Assembly: GCF_003610195.1 (NCBI RefSeq)
Contig: NZ_RAPO01000004.1
Location: forward strand, 496,001-560,000
Reading direction: 5' to 3'
DNA: 64,000 bases
From: Halopiger aswanensis
GTDB taxonomy: Archaea; Halobacteriota; Halobacteria; Halobacteriales; Natrialbaceae
Part shown: in pieces, positions 44,292-53,345 of the stretch
Position numbering within the stretch: the first letter of the stretch is position 1
How the letters are laid out: each line of letters opens with the position of its first letter
Program-made: the position numbers and the translations under genes
Notes under the pieces: generated by a model
Databases searched by the model: none
What the model saw: the letters and a program-made list of their open reading frames with translations, nothing else
What the model was told of the DNA's origin: nothing

Positions 44292-44293
44292 CC

Positions 44294-46078
44294 ATGTTCG
44301 AGAAAGTGCTCGTCGCAAACCGCGGCGAAATCGCAGTCCGCGTGATGGCAGCGTGTGAGGAACTGGGCATCGAGACAGTGGCTGTCTACAGCGACGCCGA
44401 CCGCGACGCCGGCCACGTCGAGTACGCCGACGAGGCGTACAACGTCGGCCCGGCACCGGCCAGCGAGTCGTACCTCGACCAGAAGGAGATCCTTGACGTC
44501 GCCCAGCGTGCGGACGCCGACGCGATCCACCCCGGCTACGGCTTCCTCGCGGAGAACGCCGAGTTCGCCGCACGGGTCGAGACCGCCGACGGGATCACCT
44601 GGGTCGGTCCGCCCAGCGGCGCCATGGAGACGCTCGGCGAGAAGACGAAGGCCCGATCCGTCATGCAGGAGGCCGGCGTCTCGGTCGTCCCAGGGACCAC
44701 CGATCCCGTCGAGGATCCCGCGGAAGTGCGCGAATTGGGCGAGGAGTTCGGTTATCCGATCGCCATCAAGGCCGAAGGTGGCGGTGGCGGTCGCGGCATG
44801 AAGATCGTCCGGAGCGAGGCCGAAGTCGAGGACGCACTGGCGAGCGCCAAGCGCGAGGGCGAGGCGTACTTCGACAACGACTCCGTGTACGTCGAGAAAT
44901 ACCTCGGAGCTCCGAAACACATCGAGGTGCAGGTGCTGGCGGACGAGCACGGCAACGTTCGCCACCTCGGCGAACGTGACTGCTCACTGCAGCGGCGCCA
45001 CCAGAAGGTCATCGAGGAAGCACCCAGTCCGGCGCTGGATGCCGAGTTGCGTGCAGAGATCGGCGAGGCTGCCCGCCGGGGTGTCCGCGAGGCCGGCTAC
45101 ACGAACGCCGGGACCGTGGAATTCCTCGTCGAAGATGGGGAGTTCTACTTTATGGAGGTTAACACCCGCATCCAGGTCGAACACACCGTCACCGAGGAGG
45201 TGACCGGGATCGACATCGTGCGCTGGCAGCTTCGGGTCGCCGCGGGCGAGGAACTGGACTTCGCTCAGGACGACGTAGAAATCGGCGGCCACGCCGTCGA
45301 GTACCGGATCAACGCCGAGAACCCGGCTGAGGACTTCGCACCGACGCCGGGACCGCTGACGACGTACGCTCCCCCGAGCAGTATCGGCGTCCGCCTCGAC
45401 CATGCGGTCGCGCAGGGCGACGAAATCGGCGGGGACTACGACTCGATGATCGCGAAACTGATCGTCGCGGGCGAGGACCGCGAACACTGTCTGGATCGGT
45501 CGAGACGCGCCCTCGACCACTTCACCGTCGAGGGAGTTCATACCACGATCCCGTTTCACCGGTTGATGCTCGAGGACGAGACGTTCATCACCGGCGACCA
45601 CACCACGAAGTATCTCGATCAGGAACTCGACGACCGGACCCTCGACGCAGCTGTCGACCGCTGGGGGACCGACGAGGTCGGTGGCGACACACCGTCGGCA
45701 TCGACCGACGAGATTACCGTCGAGGTCGACGGGAAGCGCTTCGACGTCGTCGTCGAGGACGGTCTCCCGCGCGCCCGGCGCAGTGGCGACGCCGGCGAGG
45801 GATCCAGCGCCGGAAGTTCCGGCGGTGGGTCGGCCGGGAGCGCCGCGGTGGACGTGTCCACATCGGGTACGATCACCGCCGAGATGCAAGGGACCGTCCT
45901 GTCAGTGGCGGTTGAGCCCGGCGACGAGGTCGCGGCAGGCGACGTCGTCTGCGTGCTGGAAGCGATGAAGATGGAAAACGACGTGGTGGCGTCTACCGGG
46001 GGGACCGTCGCGTCGGTACCGGTCGCGGAGGGCGACTCCGTGGATATGGGCGACACATTGGTCGTCCTGGAGGAGTGA
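44294..46078 (+). CDS. Biotin carboxylase / biotin carboxyl carrier fusion subunit
   Basis: Alpha subunit of an acyl-CoA carboxylase, 594 residues. The biotin-carboxylase domain (about 1-445) has the ATP-grasp loop [15 protein letters not shown], the [20 protein letters not shown] active-site stretch and NAENPAEDF. After a Gly/Ser-rich linker, the last 75 residues are the BCCP lipoyl-like domain with EAMKMEN, whose Lys is biotinylated. It uses ATP and bicarbonate to make carboxybiotin and hands it to the carboxyltransferase encoded 2 bp downstream. The linker ([16 protein letters not shown]) is longer than in many homologues. Biotin ligase is not encoded here. Confidence 0.95.
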   Translation: MFEKVLVANRGEIAVRVMAACEELGIETVAVYSDADRDAGHVEYADEAYNVGPAPASESYLDQKEILDVAQRADADAIHPGYGFLAENAEFAARVETADGITWVGPPSGAMETLGEKTKARSVMQEAGVSVVPGTTDPVEDPAEVRELGEEFGYPIAIKAEGGGGGRGMKIVRSEAEVEDALASAKREGEAYFDNDSVYVEKYLGAPKHIEVQVLADEHGNVRHLGERDCSLQRRHQKVIEEAPSPALDAELRAEIGEAARRGVREAGYTNAGTVEFLVEDGEFYFMEVNTRIQVEHTVTEEVTGIDIVRWQLRVAAGEELDFAQDDVEIGGHAVEYRINAENPAEDFAPTPGPLTTYAPPSSIGVRLDHAVAQGDEIGGDYDSMIAKLIVAGEDREHCLDRSRRALDHFTVEGVHTTIPFHRLMLEDETFITGDHTTKYLDQELDDRTLDAAVDRWGTDEVGGDTPSASTDEITVEVDGKRFDVVVEDGLPRARRSGDAGEGSSAGSSGGGSAGSAAVDVSTSGTITAEMQGTVLSVAVEPGDEVAAGDVVCVLEAMKMENDVVASTGGTVASVPVAEGDSVDMGDTLVVLEE

Positions 46079-46080
46079 GC

Positions 46081-47799
46081 ATGCGAATCAGAATCTCGGA
46101 CGATACGACCGAATCGGAAGCAGCGGCGATCGCGGAGGCATTGGCGACACACTTCGAGGAGGACGTGATCCTCGTCGTCGACAGCGGCGACGAAGTCGGC
46201 AGCGCCACCTACGACGGCGACGAGCGCGACGCGACCGCAGAGACAGTTGACGACGATCTCGGCCCGACCGAACGCGAGGAGACGCTCCTCGAGGAAATCG
46301 AGGAGATTCTCGAAGGCGGTCCCGAGAAGTACAAAGCGCAGCTGCCCGAGGAGGGCAAACTCTTCGTTCGCGACCGGATCGACCTGTGGTTCGGCGACGA
46401 CTTCCTGTTCGAGGACGGCAAGTTCGCGGAGTTCGACGCCGACGACCGGCTCCCGGCTGACGGGCTCATCACCGGAGCCGCGGAGTTCGAAGGCCGTGAC
46501 CTGCACTTTATGGCTAACGACTACACGGTCAAACGCGGCAGCATGGCCGCGAAGGGTGTCGAGAAGTTCCTCCGGATGCAACAGCGGGCCTTGAAGACGG
46601 GACGTCCCGTCCTCTACCTGATGGACTCCTCGGGCGGCCGGATCGATCAGCAGACCGGCTTCTTTGCCAACCGCGAGGGCATCGGGAAGTACTACTACAA
46701 CCACTCGATGCTCTCGGGCAGGGTTCCGCAGATCTGCGTGTTGTACGGTCCCTGTATCGCCGGCGCGGCCTACACCCCCGTGTTCGCGGATTTCACGGTC
46801 ATGGTCCGGGACATGAGTGCGATGGCCATCGCGTCCCCCCGGATGGTCGAGATGGTCACCGGCGAAGAGATCAGCCTCGAAGAGCTGGGCGGCCCCGACG
46901 TGCACGCCCGACATTCCGGGAGCGCGGACCTCGTCGCCGATGACGAGGAAGAGGCGCGGGAACTCGTCGCCAAACTAATCGGCTATCTGCCCGACAACGC
47001 CGACGAGGACCCGCCACGGACCAGCGGCACGGAACCGAAGTTCTCGCCAGCAGGGATCGATGCCATTGTTCCCCAAGAACCGAACAAGGGCTACGACATG
47101 TTCGACGTGATCGACCGGGTAGTCGACGCCGGGTCGACGCTCGAACTGCGGCCCGAGTACGGCGAGGAGATAATCACGTCGTTCGCCCGGATCGACGGCC
47201 GGCCGGTCGGGATCGTCGCCAACCAACCCAACCACCGAGCCGGTGCTATTTTCCCCGATGCAGCGGAGAAAGCGGCCCAGTTCATCTGGACCTGCGATGC
47301 CTACAACATCCCGCTACTGTATCTCTGTGACACGCCCGGGTTCATGGCCGGTTCCGGCGTCGAGAAAGAAGGCATCCTCGAGCAGGGCAAGAAGATGATC
47401 TACGCCACGTCCTCGGCGACGGTTCCCAAGCAGTCAGTCATCGTCAGGAAGGCCTACGGTGCGGGGATCTACGCGATGTCCGGTCCGGCCTACGATCCGG
47501 AATCGACCATTGGTCTTCCAAGCGGCGAGATCGCAATCATGGGGCCGGAGGCGGCGATCAACGCCGTCTACGCCAGAAAGCTCTCCGAGATCGAAGACGA
47601 GCAAGAGCGCAAGCAAAAAGAGCAGGAACTGCGCGAGGAGTACCGTGAAGACATCGATATCCACCGAATGGCCAGCGAGGTCGTCATCGACGAGATCGTC
47701 CCGCCGAGCAGTCTCCGAGAGGAGTTGACGAACCGCTTCGCGTTCTACGAGACCGTCGAGAAAGATCTGCCGGCCAAGAAACACGGAACGATTCTATGA
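46081..47799 (+). CDS. Acyl-CoA carboxylase carboxyltransferase with extra N-terminal domain
   Basis: Carboxyltransferase (beta) subunit, 572 residues. Residues about 90-570 are the crotonase-fold carboxyl transferase, with oxyanion stretches SSGGRIDQQTGFFANREGI, GPCIAGAAYTPVFAD and DTPGFMAGSGVEKEGI. The first 90 residues (MRIRISDDTTESEAAAIAEA, EEDVILVVDSG) form an added acidic domain like the small epsilon/PccX accessory subunit of some carboxylases, here fused. GEIAIMGPEAAINAVYARK near the C-terminus is more PCC-like than MCC-like. It is translationally coupled to the MaoC gene (ATGA). The substrate may be propionyl-, methylcrotonyl- or another acyl-CoA. Confidence 0.92.
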   Translation: MRIRISDDTTESEAAAIAEALATHFEEDVILVVDSGDEVGSATYDGDERDATAETVDDDLGPTEREETLLEEIEEILEGGPEKYKAQLPEEGKLFVRDRIDLWFGDDFLFEDGKFAEFDADDRLPADGLITGAAEFEGRDLHFMANDYTVKRGSMAAKGVEKFLRMQQRALKTGRPVLYLMDSSGGRIDQQTGFFANREGIGKYYYNHSMLSGRVPQICVLYGPCIAGAAYTPVFADFTVMVRDMSAMAIASPRMVEMVTGEEISLEELGGPDVHARHSGSADLVADDEEEARELVAKLIGYLPDNADEDPPRTSGTEPKFSPAGIDAIVPQEPNKGYDMFDVIDRVVDAGSTLELRPEYGEEIITSFARIDGRPVGIVANQPNHRAGAIFPDAAEKAAQFIWTCDAYNIPLLYLCDTPGFMAGSGVEKEGILEQGKKMIYATSSATVPKQSVIVRKAYGAGIYAMSGPAYDPESTIGLPSGEIAIMGPEAAINAVYARKLSEIEDEQERKQKEQELREEYREDIDIHRMASEVVIDEIVPPSSLREELTNRFAFYETVEKDLPAKKHGTIL

Positions 47800-48260
47800 C
47801 GGGCAAGCACTACGAGGAGTTCGCGGTCGGCGAGACCATCGACCACGGAAAGCGACGAACGATCAGCGAGCGGGACAACCAGCAGTTCTGTGACATGACG
47901 ATGAACCAGCAACCGTTACACCTCGATGCCGAGTTCGCGGCCGATACCGAGTTCGGCGAGCGGCTGGTCAACGGACTCTACACGATGAGCCTCGCCGTCG
48001 GGCTGACCATTCCGGAGACGACCGACGGCACTATCGTCGCAAACTTGTCCTACGATAACGTTGAGCATCCGAATCCGGTATACCACGGCGACACGATCCG
48101 CGTCCAGTCGACCGTCACCGACAAACGAGAGACCAGCGACGGCGAACGCGGGGTCGTCACGATGCACGTCGAGGTGTTCAAGGTCAACGCGGCGGAGGAA
48201 CCGCTCGTCTGCGAGTTCGACCGCACCGTACTCTCACTGAAACGCGAACACGCCACGTGA
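47796..48260 (+). CDS. MaoC-like enoyl-CoA hydratase
   Basis: Hot-dog-fold hydratase of 154 residues. The motif region DMTMNQQPLHLDAEFAADT carries the Asp/His pair of MaoC/(R)-hydratases, followed by NGLYTMSLAVGLTIPET. Such enzymes add water to 2-enoyl-CoA; close relatives include mesaconyl-CoA hydratase, which forms methylmalyl-CoA. The gene overlaps the carboxyltransferase stop by 4 bp. A CitE-type lyase gene lies just downstream on the opposite strand, and a hydration plus retro-Claisen sequence would be consistent with that. It is the last intact gene of the operon. Confidence 0.9.
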   Translation: MTGKHYEEFAVGETIDHGKRRTISERDNQQFCDMTMNQQPLHLDAEFAADTEFGERLVNGLYTMSLAVGLTIPETTDGTIVANLSYDNVEHPNPVYHGDTIRVQSTVTDKRETSDGERGVVTMHVEVFKVNAAEEPLVCEFDRTVLSLKREHAT

Positions 48261-48361
48261 GGACACCGTTCCATCGCGGACGAACCGCTCTTCGAACGAG
48301 TCTACTCGGCCACACCGACGACTCAGCGCGACCGCTGCTGGATGGGTCGGTCGAAGGAATC

Positions 48362-48496
48362 GCGGAATTCGCCAAAACCCAATCGGGAACGATCATCCGC
48401 CGCACAGTCGAAGCCACCTCCGAGGGCGAGGACCTCGATGACACGAGTAGCATCGAGAATCACGCTGTACTCGACGGGATCGAAACCGTCCGGTAG
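48362..48496 (+). pseudogene. C-terminal remnant of an acyl-CoA synthetase
   Basis: About 45 codons ending in TAG encode EFAKTQSGTIIRRTVEA and SSIENHAVLDGIETVR. These align with the extreme C-terminus of the acyl-CoA synthetase at 26.8 kb (EFPKTQSGKIIRRAVEA, SSIENPEALEEIENAR). The catalytic lysine of KTQSGK is Thr here, and no upstream ligase sequence is attached, so it is a truncated relic. It is too diverged from the intact gene to be a recent copy. It marks a past rearrangement at the end of the MaoC operon. Confidence 0.75.
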
Positions 48497-48510
48497 GGGT
48501 TCCTAGACAG

Positions 48511-49344
48511 CTACTGTCGACCGGCTTCGCGAGCGCGTTCGAGAATGCGTTCGGCCTGCGAGATGAGTGGCGCGTCGATCATCTCCCCGTCGACCTCGAA
48601 GACGCCGGCATCGGTTTCGGCGTCGGCCTCGACGACGCGTTCGGCCCACGCGATCTCTTCGTCGCTGGGCGTGAACGCGTCGTTAATGACCGGAACTTGA
48701 TCAGGGTGGATCGCCATCTTTCCGTCGTACCCGAATTGGACGGCGCGCTTAGTCGATTCGCGGAGTCCGTCCAGGTCCTCGTAATCCGTATAAATAGTGT
48801 CAATCGCACCGACACCGGCGGCACTGGCCGCGATCACGGTCCGTTCGCGGGCGTACAACACCTCCATCCCTTCGCTCGTGCGAGTCGCACCGATGTCGGC
48901 TGCGAGGTCTTCGGCCCCGAATAGCAGCGCGTCGGTCGCGTCGGCCGCCGCGATATCGTCGGCCCGGAGGACCCCCGACGCGGATTCGATGAGCGACAGC
49001 ACCGGAAGGTCGACACCGCGTTCCTCGAGCAAGCGGTCGATCCTCTGGACGTCCTCGGCTGCTTCCGCCTTCGGCAGCATCACGCTGTCCGGAGTTGCCC
49101 CCTCGAGGACGGCCCCGAGGTCGGTCGCAGCCGAGATACCAATCGGATTCACCCGAACGCAGACCTCGCACTCAGACTCGACGTCGTTGAGTACCTCGCG
49201 GACGGCCTCGCGAGCATCTTCCTTGTCGGCCGGAGCGACTGCGTCCTCGAGGTCGAAGACGACGGTGTCGGCGTCAGTCTTGGCTGCTTTCCGCATCAGA
49301 GCTGGTTTGTCACCGGGGGCGAAAAGAACGCTTCGACGAACCAT
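48511..49344 (-). CDS. HpcH/HpaI-CitE family CoA-ester lyase
   Basis: Lyase of 277 residues in the CitE/malyl-CoA lyase family. The start MVRRSVLFAPGDKPALMRKA is the family's classic N-terminus. The metal-binding residues lie in VVFDLEDAVAP and the LSLIESASGV region; FGAEDLAADIG and GYDGKMAIHPDQV complete the CoA and metal site. Family members cleave malyl-, citramalyl- or methylmalyl-CoA to glyoxylate or pyruvate plus an acyl-CoA. It lies 99 bp downstream of the amidohydrolase gene on the same strand and faces the MaoC hydratase operon, so it may act on the hydrated product. Substrate inferred, not shown. Confidence 0.9.
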   Translation of the reverse strand: MVRRSVLFAPGDKPALMRKAAKTDADTVVFDLEDAVAPADKEDAREAVREVLNDVESECEVCVRVNPIGISAATDLGAVLEGATPDSVMLPKAEAAEDVQRIDRLLEERGVDLPVLSLIESASGVLRADDIAAADATDALLFGAEDLAADIGATRTSEGMEVLYARERTVIAASAAGVGAIDTIYTDYEDLDGLRESTKRAVQFGYDGKMAIHPDQVPVINDAFTPSDEEIAWAERVVEADAETDAGVFEVDGEMIDAPLISQAERILERAREAGRQ

Positions 49345-49443
49345 ACCAGTAGCTGCCACGTATCCCGAGTAAGTGGTGTCGATTCTTATAACGGAGTGAA
49401 GGAGTCCGTCGTGAGGTGCCATCCTCCCGAACGACCGTCTCCG

Positions 49444-50340
49444 TCACTCGAGGGCGAAGTCCGATTCGGACTCGAGCCCGAGATAGTCGGCGGCCGTTCG
49501 GGCGAAGAGATCTCGGACGGTCCCCGCGGGGAGGTCTCGAGCGAGGAGTCCCGCTCGTTCGGCGCGGTAAGGGTACGGAATGTTCGGGAAGTCGGAGCCG
49601 TACATAATCGACTCCGAGAGGTTGACGAGAGTCTCGTCGGCGATCGTCGACGGATCGAACCCCATCGTCTCCGTCGCCGCGGTCGACATCGCGAACGTCG
49701 TGTCGAGATAAACGTTCTCGTGGTCTCGCGCGAGGTCGAGAAAATCCTCGACCTCGTAGGTGCCCATGTGCGCGCAGCAGACGCGAAGCTCCGGATACGA
49801 AGCCACCAGTTCCGCGAACGCGTCCGCGCCAACGTACGGGCTATCCTCGAACATCGGTGCCGTGCCGCCGTGGTAGGTGATCGGCCGATCGGCTGCCGCC
49901 GCAACCTCGAGGGCCGGCTCGAGTCGCGAGTCCGCGGGGCGACACTCTTGGACCGGACAGTGGATCTTCAGGCCCTTCGCTCCCCCGTCGAAGGCGTCTC
50001 GAACGATATCAGCGACGCCGTCGTCGTCGGGATGAACCGTCGCGAACGGGAGTAGCACGTCCGACGCGGCGGCCTGCTCGCGGAGCCATTCGTTCAACCC
50101 GCGTGCGATCCCCGGTTTGTGTGCGTACGGGAGTGCGACGTAGGCGGTGACGCCGGCCGCGCGGAGGACGTCCTCGATCTCCGGGCGAGCCGTCGGGTGC
50201 GAGAACTCCCAGCCGGTCTCGGTGGTAAGCGAGCGGCGGATCGCGTCGCTGAGTCGCTTCGGGAAGAGGTGCGTATGGGCGTCGATCGCGGGACTGAACG
50301 GAGACGATCCATCCTCTGACTGTCGTTCGGTAGCGGACAT
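49444..50340 (-). CDS. Amidohydrolase-superfamily (ACMSD-like) hydrolase/decarboxylase
   Basis: TIM-barrel metalloenzyme of 298 residues. The N-terminal metal motif is DAHTHLFPK, the mid-barrel Lys/His segment GAKGLKIHCPVQ, the third strand CCAHMGTYEVEDF, and the final metal Asp lies in MYGSDFPNIPYPY. This layout matches amidohydrolase_2 proteins such as ACMSD, 4-oxalomesaconate-type hydratases and gamma-resorcylate decarboxylase. Reactions include non-oxidative decarboxylation and lactone hydrolysis. It pairs with the CitE-type lyase on the same strand. With UbiD upstream, an aromatic or dicarboxylate pathway is plausible but unproven. Confidence 0.87.
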   Translation of the reverse strand: MSATERQSEDGSSPFSPAIDAHTHLFPKRLSDAIRRSLTTETGWEFSHPTARPEIEDVLRAAGVTAYVALPYAHKPGIARGLNEWLREQAAASDVLLPFATVHPDDDGVADIVRDAFDGGAKGLKIHCPVQECRPADSRLEPALEVAAAADRPITYHGGTAPMFEDSPYVGADAFAELVASYPELRVCCAHMGTYEVEDFLDLARDHENVYLDTTFAMSTAATETMGFDPSTIADETLVNLSESIMYGSDFPNIPYPYRAERAGLLARDLPAGTVRDLFARTAADYLGLESESDFALE

Positions 50341-50422
50341 CTCGATCTCTGCGCTCCTTCGTCTGAGTTATGTACGGGAAGTGGTTTAACTAACGCTCTC
50401 AGGACCGCTCTCGATATGTTGG

Positions 50423-50716
50423 TTACCTCTCATCGCCTCCGTTCTCCTGTTCAACACGACTCGCGTGTTTCTCGAGTTCGGCTGCAAGCGTTCGGGCTTG
50501 GTCGGGTGTCAATTGCAGTTCCTCCATGTGTGCCGGAAGGTGGGTTTCGGTCATGTTGTCGAGTTCGAACTGCAGACGGACGCAGTCTGGTGCATCCTTG
50601 TCCGTCGTCGCATTCACGACGGCGAACGATTCCGCTTCGAACTCGTGTCCTGCCACGACTGCGTCGACGAGGTCGAGCGTGGTGTACGCGTTCACTTTCA
50701 TCAGGCGGTCGGTCAT
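50423..50716 (-). CDS. Small haloarchaeal protein (DUF6360-like), 97 aa
   Basis: Acidic protein of 97 residues starting MTDRLMKVNAYTTLDLVDAV. Two beta-alpha elements are visible, with VRLQFELDNMTETHLPAH and a C-terminal helix LTPDQARTLAAELEKHAS. It matches my recollection of the haloarchaea-specific DUF6360 family, which has no known function. A second in-frame ATG (50701) is possible. It lies between the amidohydrolase and nitrite/sulfite reductase genes on the same strand, with 82-85 bp gaps, so operon membership is uncertain. Confidence 0.75.
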   Translation of the reverse strand: MTDRLMKVNAYTTLDLVDAVVAGHEFEAESFAVVNATTDKDAPDCVRLQFELDNMTETHLPAHMEELQLTPDQARTLAAELEKHASRVEQENGGDER

Positions 50717-50801
50717 TGGTATCTATTTGGAATCCGCGAAGGTACTTAGGCTATCTGAGAGTGACGATCAGAACGCAGACGAAGCGACCCCGATTAAACC
50801 G

Positions 50802-52577
50802 TCAGTCGTCAGACGGGATCGGTGTTCCGTCAGCCCGTGCAGGTGCCGGACTTGCGTCGAGATCGTCGTCTTCGGCGTACGGATACCAGGTTCGCTTCGT
50901 GTTGTGCATGTACGGATCCTCGTAGTCCGTCTCCTCGGGTTCGATCAACTCGGCGAGTTCGTCGTCCTCACGGGCGAGAACGAACTCCCGGAAGCTCTCG
51001 GTCCTCTCTCGAGCGGCAGCGAAGTTTTCGATAAGGTTCGCGATCGCGCCCGGAACCTCGTCGGCGGGGATGCGTTCGGCGACCCAGGAAGCGAACTGCG
51101 GGTTCTCTCCGAGTCCGCCCCCGAGTCCGATGTCGAGCGCTTCGACCGGTTCGCCGTTCTTGCGCGTCTTCATTCCGCGCAGGGAGACGTCGGCGATCTG
51201 GGGCTGGGCACAGGACGCCGTACAGCCCGAGAGGTGGATGTGGAAGTCGTCGACACCCACCGGCAGTTCGACGTTCTCCTTCAGCCAGCGCGCGAACCGC
51301 ACCTGGCGGTTCTTCGTCTCGACGATCGACAGCGAACAGAACTCGGTCCCGGTGCAGGCGATCGACCCGCGCTGGAAGGGATGCGGATCGGGGCTGTACT
51401 CCTCGAGGACCGGTTCGTCGAGAAGTTCGTCCAGCCGTTCCTCCGGGACGTCCGTCAGGACGACGTTCTGACGTTGGGTGAGCCGGACCTCGCCCGACCC
51501 GTACGTCTCGGCGGCGTCGGCGAGTTCGTAGGCCTCGTCGACGCCGATCCGTCCGACGAGGGCGTTCAGTCCGACGTAGTAGTTTCCGTCGGTCTGTTCG
51601 TGAACGCCGACGTGGTCGTGCTTGCCGTCGGCGTCGCCCGCGTTGTACGAGTAGGAGTCGCGGAGATCCTCGCCCGCCGTCTCGAGTTCGAAGTCGACGT
51701 ACTCCGCCTGGAGCATCTCGCGGATCGTGTCAGGCCCCAACTCGTCGACGAGGAACTTCATGCGCGCGTTATAGCGGTCTTCGCGGTCGCCGTGGTCCCG
51801 GAACAGCGCCGAGATGCCGCCGGCGACGTCGACGGCCTGCTCGGGCGTGACGAAGACGTCGATATCGCGCGCGAATCGGGGCTCGTTGCGCGAGAGGCCG
51901 CCGCCGACGCGGACGTTATATCCCGTCACCGTCTCGCCGTCGATTTCCTTTTCGGCGGGTTCGAACGAGAGATCGTTGATGTCTCCCTGTCCGCAGCCCT
52001 CGTCACACCCGGTCACCGAAACCTTCCACTTGCGCGGGAGGTTCGAGTGCGCCTCGTTCCGCTTGAACGTGTCGTTGAGTTCGGTCGCGAGCGCGCCGGC
52101 GTCGACGTGTTCGTGTTTGTCCTTGCCGGCGACCGGACAGCCGACGATGTTTCGCCACGAGTCGCCGCAGGCCTGGACCGTCGACAACCCGACGTCCTCG
52201 AGCCGATCGAAGATTTCGGGAACGTCCTCGAGGCGGATCCAGTGCAGTTGAATCGCCTGTCGCGTCGTCACGTCGAGCCAGCCGTTGCCGAATTCGGGGT
52301 TCGCGACGGGGCCGCGGGAAAAGTCGTCGGCGATCTCGACGATCCGACGGAACTGGCCCGGCTCGAGGACGCCGCTCGGCGGTCCGATCCGCATCATGAA
52401 GTACGATTCCTGGCCGGCTCGCTGGTGGTACAGTCCGTACCACTTGAACCGCTCGAACCACGCGTCTCGTTCGTCGTCGGGGATCGATTCCCATCCTGCG
52501 TCGGCGAAGCGCTCGATTTCCGCTCGGATATCCGTCCCGTAGAGTTCGTCCTTCCACTGCTCCACGTCGCTTGGCAT
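50802..52577 (-). CDS. nirA: Ferredoxin-dependent nitrite/sulfite reductase
   Basis: Assimilatory sirohaem reductase of 591 residues. Two ferredoxin-like half domains alternate with two sirohaem/Fe4S4 domains. The cluster ligands are Cys-x5-Cys in ACTGTEFCSLS and Cys-x3-Cys in SGCTASCAQPQ near residues 410-460; an N-terminal pseudo-repeat shows SVTGCDEGCGQGD. The six-electron reduction of nitrite to ammonia (or sulfite to sulfide) uses reduced ferredoxin in the cytoplasm. Haloarchaeal homologues are nitrite reductases more often than sulfite reductases, but no nitrate reductase or transporter gene is adjacent. A TATA-like CTTATGAATAG precedes the start near 52600. Confidence 0.92.
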   Translation of the reverse strand: MPSDVEQWKDELYGTDIRAEIERFADAGWESIPDDERDAWFERFKWYGLYHQRAGQESYFMMRIGPPSGVLEPGQFRRIVEIADDFSRGPVANPEFGNGWLDVTTRQAIQLHWIRLEDVPEIFDRLEDVGLSTVQACGDSWRNIVGCPVAGKDKHEHVDAGALATELNDTFKRNEAHSNLPRKWKVSVTGCDEGCGQGDINDLSFEPAEKEIDGETVTGYNVRVGGGLSRNEPRFARDIDVFVTPEQAVDVAGGISALFRDHGDREDRYNARMKFLVDELGPDTIREMLQAEYVDFELETAGEDLRDSYSYNAGDADGKHDHVGVHEQTDGNYYVGLNALVGRIGVDEAYELADAAETYGSGEVRLTQRQNVVLTDVPEERLDELLDEPVLEEYSPDPHPFQRGSIACTGTEFCSLSIVETKNRQVRFARWLKENVELPVGVDDFHIHLSGCTASCAQPQIADVSLRGMKTRKNGEPVEALDIGLGGGLGENPQFASWVAERIPADEVPGAIANLIENFAAARERTESFREFVLAREDDELAELIEPEETDYEDPYMHNTKRTWYPYAEDDDLDASPAPARADGTPIPSDD

Positions 52578-52693
52578 TGACGCACCGTATAACGGCTATT
52601 CATAAGGCTCTCCGTCCTCCGTCAGTTCTTCCCCCCTCTCGTGGCTACCGGCTATTGTTACCTATATTTATTATACCCGTACCATGAGTATCG

Positions 52694-53011
52694 TTAGTTT
52701 GGCTTTGGCTCGAGAATCGACTGTACGGCGTCAGGATCGTACGGCCGAAATTCGCCGTCGACGATTTGGCCGACTGGTAATCCATCGACCGAATCGCGCG
52801 TTCCGCACTCGAGACACTGGCCGACTGCATCCGCAGTGATAATCGGACCGTCGGCGTTTGCGTCGACAAACGTCTCGAGGAGGATCGATGCGGGTTCACA
52901 TTCACAGAATACACCGCGAGAAAGCATCCAAATGTCGCTCACGCTTACCTGTCGAGCGTCGTTGACGCTGATCCACGCGCCATCGTCCAGCGTTCGAATT
53001 GCAACCGTCAT
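52694..53011 (-). CDS. Hypothetical protein with zinc-binding Cys motifs, 105 aa
   Basis: Protein of 105 residues with CECEP near residue 36 and CLECGT near residue 66, forming one probable zinc site. The first half (MTVAIRTLDDGAWISVNDAR, VSVSDIWMLSRGVF) is beta-rich. It is acidic and well formed, so likely real, but I do not recognise the family. It lies upstream of the nitrite/sulfite reductase gene on the same strand, with a 116-bp gap. An AT-rich stretch at 52656-52690 within that gap may hold regulatory DNA. Confidence 0.72.
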   Translation of the reverse strand: MTVAIRTLDDGAWISVNDARQVSVSDIWMLSRGVFCECEPASILLETFVDANADGPIITADAVGQCLECGTRDSVDGLPVGQIVDGEFRPYDPDAVQSILEPKPN

Positions 53012-53345
53012 ATACCCACTTCAGCGGTCAGTAACCTCCGTTCGTCGACCAACACAATGTTTACCGGTGTGGTGACTCTCTGCAGTTCTATTCTCTCTAC
53101 GACAGGTTAAGGATAATCTGCGATCGTACTGAATCACTCGTAGCAGCTGTCCCTGAACATGAACCGCCCTACTCGAGGTAGTCTACATTGCCGAGCGTCC
53201 CCAAAAGGTGTCGATTTTCACATCGATAATAGGGTATAGAGAAAAAGAAATCATCCCACACCATCTTGCGAGCGTTCTGAGGAATGTACACCACCCTGCA
53301 AGTGTTTAAATACACCAGAAATGAGGAGTTAGACGTCACTGTATA

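Noticed and set aside
46075-46080. Start of the carboxyltransferase at 46075
   Set aside because: The GTG at 46075 lies within the stop region of the biotin carboxylase gene; the ATG at 46081 gives the natural MRIRISDD start.
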